The position numbers and the translations under genes were made by a program. This document shows, piece after piece, positions 1-5,357 of a DNA stretch of 8,203 nucleotides; position 1 is the stretch's first letter; every line of letters starts with the position of its first letter. Origin of the DNA: an uncultured Acidimicrobiaceae bacterium (GTDB lineage: Bacteria > Actinomycetota > Acidimicrobiia > Acidimicrobiales > Ilumatobacteraceae); NCBI GenBank assembly GCA_903919215.1, contig CAIXHI010000081.1:1-8203 (forward strand), written 5' to 3'. Under the pieces are notes generated by a model. That model saw only the letters and a list, made by a program, of their open reading frames with translations, had not been told where the DNA came from and did not search any database.

Positions 1-35
1 CGGACCAGCCTGCGCAACAAGACGATGAACGGCAT
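1..35 (-). CDS. Possible 5' end of a gene leaving the left edge (partial)
   Basis: On the minus strand an ATG at 35-33 opens a frame that stays open to the window edge and begins MPFIVLLRRLV. All eleven codons end in G or C apart from nothing else to judge, which fits coding DNA here, while GC3 in every frame falls beyond position 35. A CATAAT box lies 5 bases upstream of the ATG. The piece is too short to identify a product. Alternatives are an ATG at 42 in another frame, with much poorer GC3, or the tail of a plus-strand gene, since a frame open from base 1 ends at a TAG at 106-108 but loses its GC3 bias after about base 33. The call is inference only. Confidence 0.3.
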   Translation of the reverse strand, partial: MPFIVLLRRLV

Positions 36-40
36 ACGAC

Positions 41-46
41 ATTATG
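41..46 (-). promoter_or_regulatory. Possible -10 box (CATAAT) in lower-GC intergenic stretch
   Basis: CATAAT on the minus strand matches five of six bases of the TATAAT consensus. It sits in 36-115, the most AT-rich stretch of the window, which lies upstream of the possible gene start at 35 and downstream of the hydratase stop at 136. No convincing -35 box is seen at 16-18 bases spacing. Beyond this box, 36-135 holds nothing else I can support. Confidence 0.3.
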
Positions 47-135
47 AGACTCTCTTTCACGGCCAACCGCTCACAGCGATCAACCCGACGGTGTCTCAAA
101 CCACATAGCCACAAAGGGGTCCCGCCGGGAAACGC

Positions 136-939
136 CTACTTCTTGAGGAAGGCGTTGACCTTCTCCATGTACTCGGGTGAGGTGAACAGCAGCGTCTGCG
201 CCAGACGGTCGACCTCGCGAGCGGTGCGGCGATCGACCTCGGCAGCGATGTCGATGGTGACCTTGGCGACGCCGAGCGCCTCACGGGAGAACCCGGCCAG
301 CTTCGAGGCGAATGCAGCGACCGCGGCATCGAACTCGGCAGCGGGGTACACCTGGTGCACGAAGCCCATGTTCAGCGCCTGCGCAGCCGGCACCAGTTCG
401 CCGCTCATCACCAACCACTTGGCCCAGTGCGGGCCGACCAGGCGGGTGAGGCGGCTGATGCCACCTGAACCAGGGATCACCGACAGGTTCTGCACTTCGG
501 GCAGGCCGAACGCGGCGGTGTCGGCGGCCAGGCGGAAGTCGCACGACGAGCCCATCTCCACTCCTACACCGAGACACGGCCCGTGCACGGCGAGGATCAC
601 CGGCTTCTCGACGGCCTCGATGCGATCGAACAGATCGTGGTTCGCCTGCGCCCGGTACTGGCGGCGCATGTTGCTACCGCGCACCACGCCGTCGGTGCCC
701 TCGCCGAGGTTGCCCGCCATGCCGGCGATGTCGACACCCGAGGTGAAGAAACGACCCTCGGCACGGATCACCAGCACGCGCAGATCGTCCTGCGTCTCAA
801 GGGCAGTGAGCGCGTCGGCGATCGCGGCGAACATCGCCGGGCTGACGGCGTTGCGCTTGTCGTCGCGGGTGAACGTGACGGTGATGACCCCGCCGTCGAT
901 ATCGGTGCGGCTGTGGGCGGGTGCGGGGCTGTCACTCAT
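136..939 (-). CDS. Enoyl-CoA hydratase/isomerase family protein (crotonase fold)
   Basis: This 267-aa protein has full crotonase length. It should hydrate a 2-enoyl-CoA to a 3-hydroxyacyl-CoA in the cytoplasm. The KRNAVS segment (residues 28-33) and FTSGVD (65-70) form the first oxyanion-hole region. LGVGVEMGSSCDFRLA (123-138) and FGLPEVQNLSVIPGSGG (144-160) form the core. Glu128 and Glu148 align with the two catalytic glutamates of rat mitochondrial hydratase (E144 and E164), so true hydratase activity is plausible rather than an isomerase or dehalogenase variant. The C-terminal helices (SPEYMEKVNAFLKK) are typical of the family. It is the last gene of the minus block, 52 bp after the second CoA-transferase gene. 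No Shine-Dalgarno sequence precedes the ATG, but a TACCGT box lies exactly 7 bases upstream, suggesting a leaderless transcript from its own promoter. The family call is firm; the substrate is unknown. Confidence 0.93.
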   Translation of the reverse strand: MSDSPAPAHSRTDIDGGVITVTFTRDDKRNAVSPAMFAAIADALTALETQDDLRVLVIRAEGRFFTSGVDIAGMAGNLGEGTDGVVRGSNMRRQYRAQANHDLFDRIEAVEKPVILAVHGPCLGVGVEMGSSCDFRLAADTAAFGLPEVQNLSVIPGSGGISRLTRLVGPHWAKWLVMSGELVPAAQALNMGFVHQVYPAAEFDAAVAAFASKLAGFSREALGVAKVTIDIAAEVDRRTAREVDRLAQTLLFTSPEYMEKVNAFLKK

Positions 940-946
940 GCGGGCA

Positions 947-952
947 ACGGTA
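947..952 (-). promoter_or_regulatory. -10 box (TACCGT) of a leaderless promoter for the hydratase gene
   Basis: TACCGT on the minus strand fits TAnnnT and ends 7 bases before the ATG at 939, which would put the transcription start at or next to the start codon. The same spacing recurs at two other gene starts in this window. No clear -35 element is seen. The hydratase could therefore be expressed separately from the CoA-transferase genes upstream. Confidence 0.5.
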
Positions 953-957
953 ATCGG

Positions 958-979
958 GAGGGCTCCGTTGGGCGCCCTC
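958..979 (-). terminator. Weak hairpin after the CoA-transferase gene
   Basis: GAGGGC (958-963) and GCCCTC (974-979) form a 6-bp perfect stem with a 10-base loop, 12 bases after the CoA-transferase stop codon on the minus strand and just upstream of the hydratase -10 box. There is no T-run after it, so it is a poor intrinsic terminator. It could be a partial terminator, an RNA-stabilising hairpin, or chance in GC-rich DNA. Confidence 0.25.
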
Positions 980-991
980 GGGTTCAGCGAG

Positions 992-2203
992 TCACGACAG
1001 CGTCGGCGCCGCGCTGATCTCTCCGGGAGAGCCGGTGAAGCGGATCGGCAGGCCGGTGTGCACGATCGTGTGACCGAGTTGTGGCTGATGTACCGGGGTC
1101 GGGAAGCCGCGAGCGACGATGTGCGGGTCGGCCATCGTCTCTTCGGGCGACAAGATCATGCCCACGGCGAACCCGCGGCGCTGACCCAGCAGGAAGAAGT
1201 TGTCGGCGGTGTGGTGCTCCGCCAACAACACGATCGCATCGCGGCACGTGCGGAAGCACTCCTGTGTGAACTCGTCCTCGTACAACTTGGCGAGATCCAT
1301 CCCGCCCTGCTCGATCGCAAGGTCGAGCAGGGTCGTCAACGGCAGCTCATCGCGCAGGCCTTCATCGTCGATCCAGCGCACGAGCTTGATCAACTCGTCG
1401 AGCGTGCGCGGCGGGAAGCCGGTGTGCACCTCGCGTCCATCGGCGGCGATCGCGACGATCGACTCGGTGGGAAGGTGCAACGCGTGGCGACCTGTCTGAC
1501 GTTGCACGGTCTTCTCGGCGACCAGCCACCACTGCGTGGCCTGCTCCGTGGTGACGTTGACCGCGGCGTGCATGCTGACGTCGACCAACTGACCTTCACC
1601 CGTACGCGCTCGGGCCTCGATCGCCATGAGCGCTCCGACCGCCGCCCAGATGGATGCAGTTTGGTAGCCCTGGTTGCCCAGTGGCGCCATTGGCGGCAGC
1701 GAGTGGTCGTCGTATCCGCAATTCCATGCAAGGCCACCGCCGGCGATTGCAGTGAGGTCGCTGAACGGGTCGAGGCTGCGCGGGTCGTTGCGCCCGAACG
1801 ACGTGACACTGACCCACACCGTGGTCGGCGGGTCGATCTGCCCGTGATCCAGGTCGAGCGCCGCCAGCCGGCCCGGCGTCTCGCCCTCCAGCACGATGTC
1901 GGCGAAGCCCACGAGGTTGCGGAACTGATCCGCACCCTCCGATGTGTCGAGGTCGATCTGCACACCCTGCTTCGAGGTGTTGTAGTGCCAGAACCAGAGC
2001 GACCGGTCGGGGTGCGTCTCGGGTAGCGAATCTGCGAACGGACCGAATGTGCGAGTGCGATGGCCTCCGATGGGCTCCACGAGCAAGACCTCGGCGCCGT
2101 AGTCGGCGAGCAACTTTCCGGCGTAGGCGGCGTGTTCACTTGCGAGCTCGATCACGCGCAGTCCGGTCAGCGGCCCGGTGTGGGCGCTCGCATCAAATGA
2201 CAC
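992..2203 (-). CDS. CaiB/BaiF family III CoA-transferase, subunit without an evident catalytic Asp
   Basis: This is a 403-aa family III CoA-transferase, an enzyme class that moves CoA between carboxylic acids. The N-terminal LTGLRVIELASEHAAYAGKL (12-31), then DYGAEVLLVEP (34-44), NTSKQGVQIDL (75-85) and RTGEGQLVDVSMHAA (200-214) are family landmarks. The GTG at 2203 is chosen because GGAGG (2214-2210) lies 6 bases upstream and the family N-terminus begins there. An ATG at 2233 would add ten residues and has no comparable ribosome site. The gene overlaps the preceding CoA-transferase gene by 11 bp, so translation is probably coupled. Counting back from RTGEGQ, the column that carries the catalytic Asp in the neighbour holds Tyr180, or Asn177 with a gap, and no Asp lies between 166 and 207. 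It is therefore probably the structural partner of a heteromeric enzyme, as in BbsE/BbsF-type pairs. The family is sure; the inactive-subunit role is inferred. Confidence 0.88.
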   Translation of the reverse strand: MSFDASAHTGPLTGLRVIELASEHAAYAGKLLADYGAEVLLVEPIGGHRTRTFGPFADSLPETHPDRSLWFWHYNTSKQGVQIDLDTSEGADQFRNLVGFADIVLEGETPGRLAALDLDHGQIDPPTTVWVSVTSFGRNDPRSLDPFSDLTAIAGGGLAWNCGYDDHSLPPMAPLGNQGYQTASIWAAVGALMAIEARARTGEGQLVDVSMHAAVNVTTEQATQWWLVAEKTVQRQTGRHALHLPTESIVAIAADGREVHTGFPPRTLDELIKLVRWIDDEGLRDELPLTTLLDLAIEQGGMDLAKLYEDEFTQECFRTCRDAIVLLAEHHTADNFFLLGQRRGFAVGMILSPEETMADPHIVARGFPTPVHQPQLGHTIVHTGLPIRFTGSPGEISAAPTLS

Positions 2204-3422
2204 CGTCCGCCTCCAGTCGTGCGATCTCGTCATCGTCGAGGCCGAGTAGCCCGGCCAGCACCTGATGGTTGTGTTGCCCGAGCATCGGTGCGCCGGTGGA
2301 CATCGACCAATCGGTGGCCGACAGGTGCAGGGGGATGCCATCCACCCGCACCGCGCCCATCAACGAGTGCGTCACTTCCGGGAACAGCCCCCAGCGAGCG
2401 GTCGACGAATCGCAATCGGTGCGCTCCTGCGGTGACTGCACTGCGGCGGCGGGGATACCCGCAGCGAGCAGTCGCGCCTGCACCTCGAACTTGTCGTGCC
2501 GTCGGGTCCACGCGGACACCCGCTCGTCCAGTGCGTCGTGTGCCGCGAGACGAGCATCGACGGTGGCCCACGCTGGTTCATCCACACCGAGGATGGATGC
2601 CAGCGTTGCCCACTCCGCATCGGTGCGGCACACCACCGCAACCCACTCGTCGTCACCCAGGGCGGGGTGGATGCCGTGCGGCGCCATCAGCGGATGGTGT
2701 CCGCGGTTCGATGCCGGCATCCCCGGTCGGCGCGCTGGCCGACCGTTGACGGTGAAATCGAGCACCATCGGTCCCAGCATCGCTGCGCCGGACTCGACCG
2801 TGCTCATGTCGATCCACTGCCCCTCGCCCGTGCGTCGACGATGGTGGAGTGCCGCGAGGATCGCGAACACCATCAGGTTCGCACCGTGATGATCCATGTA
2901 CGAGAAGCCGAAGCCGGCAGACGGTTGGTCGGCCTGACCGACCGACCATGTGAGCCCGCACACGGCTTGCACGATCGGGCCCCACGTGCGGAACTGGCGG
3001 TACGGACCGGTGTGTCCGAACCCGCAGTTCGATACATAGATGACGCCGGGTCGCAGCTCGCACAACCGCTCGTAACCGAACCCCCAACTCTCCATTACCT
3101 CGGCGGAGAAGTTCTCGGTGACGACATCGGAGATGCTCACGAGTTCGGCCAGCAGTTCCTTCCCGCGTTCGGTGTGGGTGTTCAGGGTGATGCCCTGTTT
3201 GCCGACGTTGTGGTTGTTGAACGCACCACCGGCGTCGATGCCTCGTTGGCCTTCCCTGAACGGTGGCACGCCGCGCAGCAGATCCCACTTACCCTTGCGC
3301 ACGGGATCTTCGATGCGGATGACCTCCGCGCCGAAGGCTGCAAGCGTGCGCGTCGCTCCGGCGCCGGCGAGTTGCCCAGAGAGGTCGCAGATGCGTAGGC
3401 CGGCGAGTGCCGTGGAGTTCAC
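2193..3422 (-). CDS. CaiB/BaiF family III CoA-transferase, probable catalytic subunit
   Basis: This is a 409-aa family III CoA-transferase. Landmarks are LAGLRICDLSGQLAGAGATR (6-25), FGAEVIRIEDP (30-40), NVGKQGITLNT (72-82), DVVTENFSAEVMESWGFGYE (99-118), PGVIYVSNCGFGHTGPY (125-141) and RTGEGQWIDMSTVES (197-211). Asp177 in FSYMDHHGA stands where the family carries the Asp that forms the aspartyl-CoA and anhydride intermediates. The GTG at 3422 is preferred: GGAG (3433-3430) lies 7 bases upstream, the family N-terminus begins right after it, and the sequence of longer forms is low-complexity and overlaps the dehydrogenase gene. The gene starts one base after the dehydrogenase stop and overlaps the next CoA-transferase gene by 11 bp, so the three form an operon. 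The likely product is one half of a heteromeric transferase. Substrate and CoA donor cannot be deduced. Homomeric function is the main alternative. Confidence 0.9.
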   Translation of the reverse strand: MNSTALAGLRICDLSGQLAGAGATRTLAAFGAEVIRIEDPVRKGKWDLLRGVPPFREGQRGIDAGGAFNNHNVGKQGITLNTHTERGKELLAELVSISDVVTENFSAEVMESWGFGYERLCELRPGVIYVSNCGFGHTGPYRQFRTWGPIVQAVCGLTWSVGQADQPSAGFGFSYMDHHGANLMVFAILAALHHRRRTGEGQWIDMSTVESGAAMLGPMVLDFTVNGRPARRPGMPASNRGHHPLMAPHGIHPALGDDEWVAVVCRTDAEWATLASILGVDEPAWATVDARLAAHDALDERVSAWTRRHDKFEVQARLLAAGIPAAAVQSPQERTDCDSSTARWGLFPEVTHSLMGAVRVDGIPLHLSATDWSMSTGAPMLGQHNHQVLAGLLGLDDDEIARLEADGVI

Positions 3423-3423
3423 C

Positions 3424-4368
3424 TCAGGGCTCCAGCACGACCTTGATCGCGCCCGACTTACGGTCGCGAGCAGCGGCGAAGGCCTCGACCGCGGCGTCGA
3501 GTGGGAAGCGGTGAGTGATGAGCGTGGCACCGATCTCCGGCCGGTCGGCGAGCACCTTGGCGGCGAGGTCGAAGTCGCGTACACGACCGTGGCTGCCGTA
3601 CATCATCGACGGGATGATCACGATCTCCTTCGACATCAACTCCATACCCGGTAACGGCACTGATCCGTCCCAGTACATGCCGACCAGCACGATGCGTCCG
3701 CCGGGGCGACACATCTTCACTGCCTGAGCCAGCGACTCGCCCGTACCGACGGCGTCGAACACCACGTCCCACTTGTTGCGGCCGAACTCGCCCAATGTGC
3801 CGCCGAGTCGAGCGACAGCCTCGACCTGGTGGTCGTGGCGGGCCAGCACGTCGACAGCGTTCACGCCGACGGCCTGCAGCGACGGCACCAGACACAACCC
3901 GATCGTGCCCCCGCCGATGACGGCGGTGGACAAGCCGCGCAGGTTGCCCGCCATGCGCACCGCGTGCACCGCCACAGCGAGCGGCTCGACGAGCGACGAG
4001 TCCTTTGCCTGCACGGACGGGGGGAGCGCCACGATCGTGGACTCGGGCACGACGCACATTTCGGCCATGCCGCCGTCGTGTGCTGCACCGAACATCCGCA
4101 ACCCGCTGCGGCAGTGGTACGGGCGTCCGTCTCGGCACGGTTCGCAGATGCCACACGCGCCGATCGGTTCGATCGCGACGAGACGCCCATCGGGCAACCA
4201 GCCGGCGAACTCGTGACCCAGCGTGGCGGGCGTGGGCATCAGGTCGACCATGTGCAGATCGCTGCCGCAGATCCCGGCCGCTGCGATGCGGACGCGCACA
4301 CCCTCGCCTGTCGGCTCAGGCACCTCGACGACCGAGACCTGATGATCGGCACAACGGACAGCGCGCAT
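3424..4368 (-). CDS. Zinc-dependent medium-chain alcohol dehydrogenase
   Basis: This 314-aa protein of the MDR family oxidises an alcohol, or reduces a carbonyl, with a nicotinamide cofactor. Catalytic zinc ligands are visible as Cys34 (AGICGSD), His52-Glu53 (LGHEF) and Glu128 (VEPL). The structural zinc site is intact: Cys72, Cys75, Cys78 and Cys86. The Rossmann motif GGGTIG (152-157) is present. The second beta strand ends DVLARHDHQ, with no acidic residue at the usual NAD-selecting position and Arg177 in its place, hinting at NADP(H). It is shorter than the 340-350 aa usual for the family. The ATG at 4368 is chosen over one 11 codons upstream because a TAGCCT box ends exactly 7 bases before it and the protein then starts at the family N-terminus. 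It is the first gene of an operon with two CoA-transferase genes. Substrate is unknown; sorbitol/threonine dehydrogenase-like annotations would be over-calls. Confidence 0.92.
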   Translation of the reverse strand: MRAVRCADHQVSVVEVPEPTGEGVRVRIAAAGICGSDLHMVDLMPTPATLGHEFAGWLPDGRLVAIEPIGACGICEPCRDGRPYHCRSGLRMFGAAHDGGMAEMCVVPESTIVALPPSVQAKDSSLVEPLAVAVHAVRMAGNLRGLSTAVIGGGTIGLCLVPSLQAVGVNAVDVLARHDHQVEAVARLGGTLGEFGRNKWDVVFDAVGTGESLAQAVKMCRPGGRIVLVGMYWDGSVPLPGMELMSKEIVIIPSMMYGSHGRVRDFDLAAKVLADRPEIGATLITHRFPLDAAVEAFAAARDRKSGAIKVVLEP

Positions 4369-4375
4369 GGCGGCG

Positions 4376-4381
4376 AGGCTA
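4376..4381 (-). promoter_or_regulatory. -10 box (TAGCCT) of a leaderless promoter for the dehydrogenase/CoA-transferase operon
   Basis: TAGCCT on the minus strand fits TAnnnT and is followed by 7 bases and then the ATG at 4368. No Shine-Dalgarno sequence precedes that ATG, which agrees with a leaderless start. No recognisable -35 box lies at 16-18 bases distance. Confidence 0.5.
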
Positions 4382-4424
4382 ACCCGCCAACCGTCTGCCA
4401 CCCCGGGTTGGTGCTACAGCCATT

Positions 4425-4478
4425 GTCTGTGTCGCGGCCGCCACCACCACGCGTGCGCGGTGCACCCGCGACACAGAC
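4425..4478. repeat. Perfect 13-bp inverted repeat with 28-base loop
   Basis: GTCTGTGTCGCGG at 4425-4437 is repeated as its exact reverse complement at 4466-4478. The loop 4438-4465 contains a further 8-bp palindrome, CACGCGTG (4448-4455), and GTGCAC (4460-4465). It lies about 54 bp after the PPOX stop codon and 44 bp upstream of the dehydrogenase -10 box. There is no T-run on either side, so it is not a classical intrinsic terminator. It could be a T-less terminator, a REP-like element or an operator for the downstream operon. The rest of the 163-bp gap (4369-4531) shows only the dehydrogenase promoter. Confidence 0.7.
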
Positions 4479-4531
4479 GGCGGGTGGGCGGCGAGAAGAG
4501 ATGGGGCTGTGGTCGGCCGGTGACGCGCCAC

Positions 4532-4996
4532 TCAGCTGGGCAGTTTGCGGAAGTCCCAACTGGCGATCTTGGTGGGGGTGATCTTCAGCCACGCGTGACG
4601 GCCATCTGGGGTGTAGGTGCCGCCCGAGTACTTGGTGCCGAACCCGGACTCAGCGATCTGTACCAGCGGGTCGGGACCGCTGTCGGTGCGCGGGATGTCG
4701 CCTACGGCTTCGATCGTGCCGGTGATCTCCACTCCGCGCAGTTCGAAGTACTCGGTGCCAGCGTCGACCGTCAGACCTACCAGCGGATGGCGCATCGCGT
4801 CCGTCCAGCGCTGGCTGCGGACGAGTGAGTTGATCCACATGTGCTCGCCGTCCCACACGAACCACACCGGCGACACATGCGGCTGACCCTTGGCATCCAC
4901 CGTCGCGAGACGGCAGGTCTTCTCCGTCGTGAGGAACGCGTCGAGTTCGCCCTTCGTCATCGCGATCGCTCGGCCGCGCTTCTGTTCTTGTGCCAT
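4532..4996 (-). CDS. PPOX-class (pyridoxamine 5'-phosphate oxidase-like) flavin/F420-binding split-barrel protein
   Basis: This 154-aa single-domain protein has the split beta-barrel pattern of PPOX-class oxidoreductases. The first strands read KTCRLATVDAKGQPHVSPVWFVWDGEHMWINS (26-57), followed by RSQRWTDAMRHPLVGLTVD (60-78), a cofactor-phosphate binding segment in the family, and by FELRGVEITGTIEAV (84-98). Actinobacterial members of this size often bind F420, FMN or heme; the sequence does not settle which. The ATG at 4996 is preceded by AGGGGG, and the family N-terminus follows it closely. A frame extends a further 49 codons upstream but that part overlaps the divergent promoter and has no family features. 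It reads away from the 82-aa ORF on the plus strand and towards the dehydrogenase operon, with which it shares no tight spacing. No role in the neighbouring pathway can be inferred. Confidence 0.88.
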   Translation of the reverse strand: MAQEQKRGRAIAMTKGELDAFLTTEKTCRLATVDAKGQPHVSPVWFVWDGEHMWINSLVRSQRWTDAMRHPLVGLTVDAGTEYFELRGVEITGTIEAVGDIPRTDSGPDPLVQIAESGFGTKYSGGTYTPDGRHAWLKITPTKIASWDFRKLPS

Positions 4997-5024
4997 CCCC
5001 GTTCCCCCTGCGTTCACCGAATGT

Positions 5025-5042
5025 GCGGAGCCTAGGCTCCGC
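5025..5042. promoter_or_regulatory. 18-bp perfect palindrome containing divergent -10 boxes
   Basis: GCGGAGCCTAGGCTCCGC reads identically on both strands. It contains TAGGCT on the plus strand (5033-5038), which ends 7 bases before a GTG at 5046, and on the minus strand (5034-5029), which would start transcription near 5022 and give the PPOX gene (ATG 4996) a leader of about 25 bases with its own ribosome site. It is therefore a candidate shared divergent promoter and a possible operator, since a dimeric repressor bound here would block both directions. Clear -35 elements are not seen on either strand. Confidence 0.55.
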
Positions 5043-5045
5043 GTC

Positions 5046-5294
5046 GTGAAGTTCTTCAGCGCCGCGGCGATGGCCGAGATGTCCGAGGATGTCCCGGCGG
5101 CTCGGGCCACACTCCTGCCGCACTGGGTGGAAGGGCCCCACATCGCCGCCCAGCCCGGCGAAGTTCACCTACACGGGGCGCTCGGCGACGGTCCGTTCGC
5201 TCACCTCACGGTCACCACTCTCGGCTACCAGTTTCCGGCCGCGCCTGTGGATGCTGGGCCTGTGGATGCTGGGCCGATTGCGCCGTCAGCGTGA
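5046..5294 (+). CDS. Hypothetical 82-aa protein upstream of the thiolase
   Basis: I do not recognise this protein. The frame starts at a GTG lying 7 bases after a TAGGCT box, so it may be translated from a leaderless mRNA. It has strong G/C at third codon positions and a balanced composition. It begins VKFFSAAAMAEMSEDVPAAR, has a central HWVEGPHIAAQPGEVHLHG stretch, then LTVTTLGYQF, and ends in a Pro/Ala/Gly-rich tail with the pentapeptide VDAGP twice, encoded by a 15-bp tandem repeat. No signal peptide, membrane segment or metal-binding motif is evident. It ends 63 bp before the thiolase and could be the first cistron of that operon or, less likely, the remnant of a longer gene. Competing frames on both strands have poorer codon bias. 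Confidence 0.5.
   Translation: MKFFSAAAMAEMSEDVPAARATLLPHWVEGPHIAAQPGEVHLHGALGDGPFAHLTVTTLGYQFPAAPVDAGPVDAGPIAPSA
5243..5275 (+). repeat. 15-bp tandem repeat, 2.2 copies
   Basis: The unit GCCTGTGGATGCTGG occurs at 5243-5257 and again, identical, at 5258-5272, followed by GCC at 5273-5275. As the unit is a multiple of three it keeps the frame and duplicates VDAGP in the 82-aa ORF. Perfect identity suggests a recent slippage event. Confidence 0.9.
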
Positions 5295-5308
5295 TGCCGC
5301 GGTAATTT
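5278..5308 (+). promoter_or_regulatory. Weak candidate promoter for the thiolase
   Basis: TAATTT (5303-5308) fits TAnnnT in an otherwise GC-rich stretch, with TTGCGC (5278-5283) 19 bases upstream as a poor -35. Transcription from about 5315 would give a leader of about 43 bases ending in the thiolase ribosome site. The spacer is longer than ideal, and the thiolase could equally be read from the promoter at 5033. Confidence 0.3.
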
Positions 5309-5346
5309 GGTCAGTTGTTTGAACCGGCTGTCGTGGCCGACCGCAC

Positions 5347-5352
5347 AAGGAG
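5347..5352 (+). promoter_or_regulatory. Ribosome binding site of the thiolase gene
   Basis: AAGGAG lies 5 bases before the ATG at 5358. It is the strongest Shine-Dalgarno match in the window and decides that start over a GTG 17 codons upstream. Confidence 0.8.
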
Positions 5353-5357
5353 CTGCC

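Noticed and set aside
121..135. TCCCG/CGGGA dyad near 122-130 as a terminator for the hydratase gene
   Set aside because: The arms are only 5 bp with a single-base loop and no T-run, so a stable hairpin cannot form as such.
44..2026. Very long plus-strand open frame (660 codons) opposite the hydratase and second CoA-transferase genes
   Set aside because: Its translation is Arg/Ser-rich with no family landmarks, spans an intergenic gap, and both minus-strand genes it opposes have clear conserved motifs. Long antisense frames are expected in GC-rich coding DNA.
2204..2341. N-terminal extension of the second CoA-transferase up to an ATG-type start at 2341
   Set aside because: The extra 46 residues lie wholly inside the upstream gene, are Cys/Arg/Pro-rich and unlike the family; GGAGG before the GTG at 2203 decides the start.
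2496..3398. Plus-strand 300-codon frame opposite the first CoA-transferase gene
   Set aside because: It is the codon-phase shadow of a clear CaiB/BaiF gene, with no recognisable domain or start signal.
4997..5143. Upstream extension of the PPOX gene to 5143
   Set aside because: It would run through the palindromic promoter and the 82-aa ORF region, and the family N-terminus is already complete from 4996.
5308..5325. Imperfect dyad GGTCA...TGAACC upstream of the thiolase as a TetR-like operator
   Set aside because: The half-sites do not align without a gap, and no regulator gene is in the window to support it.
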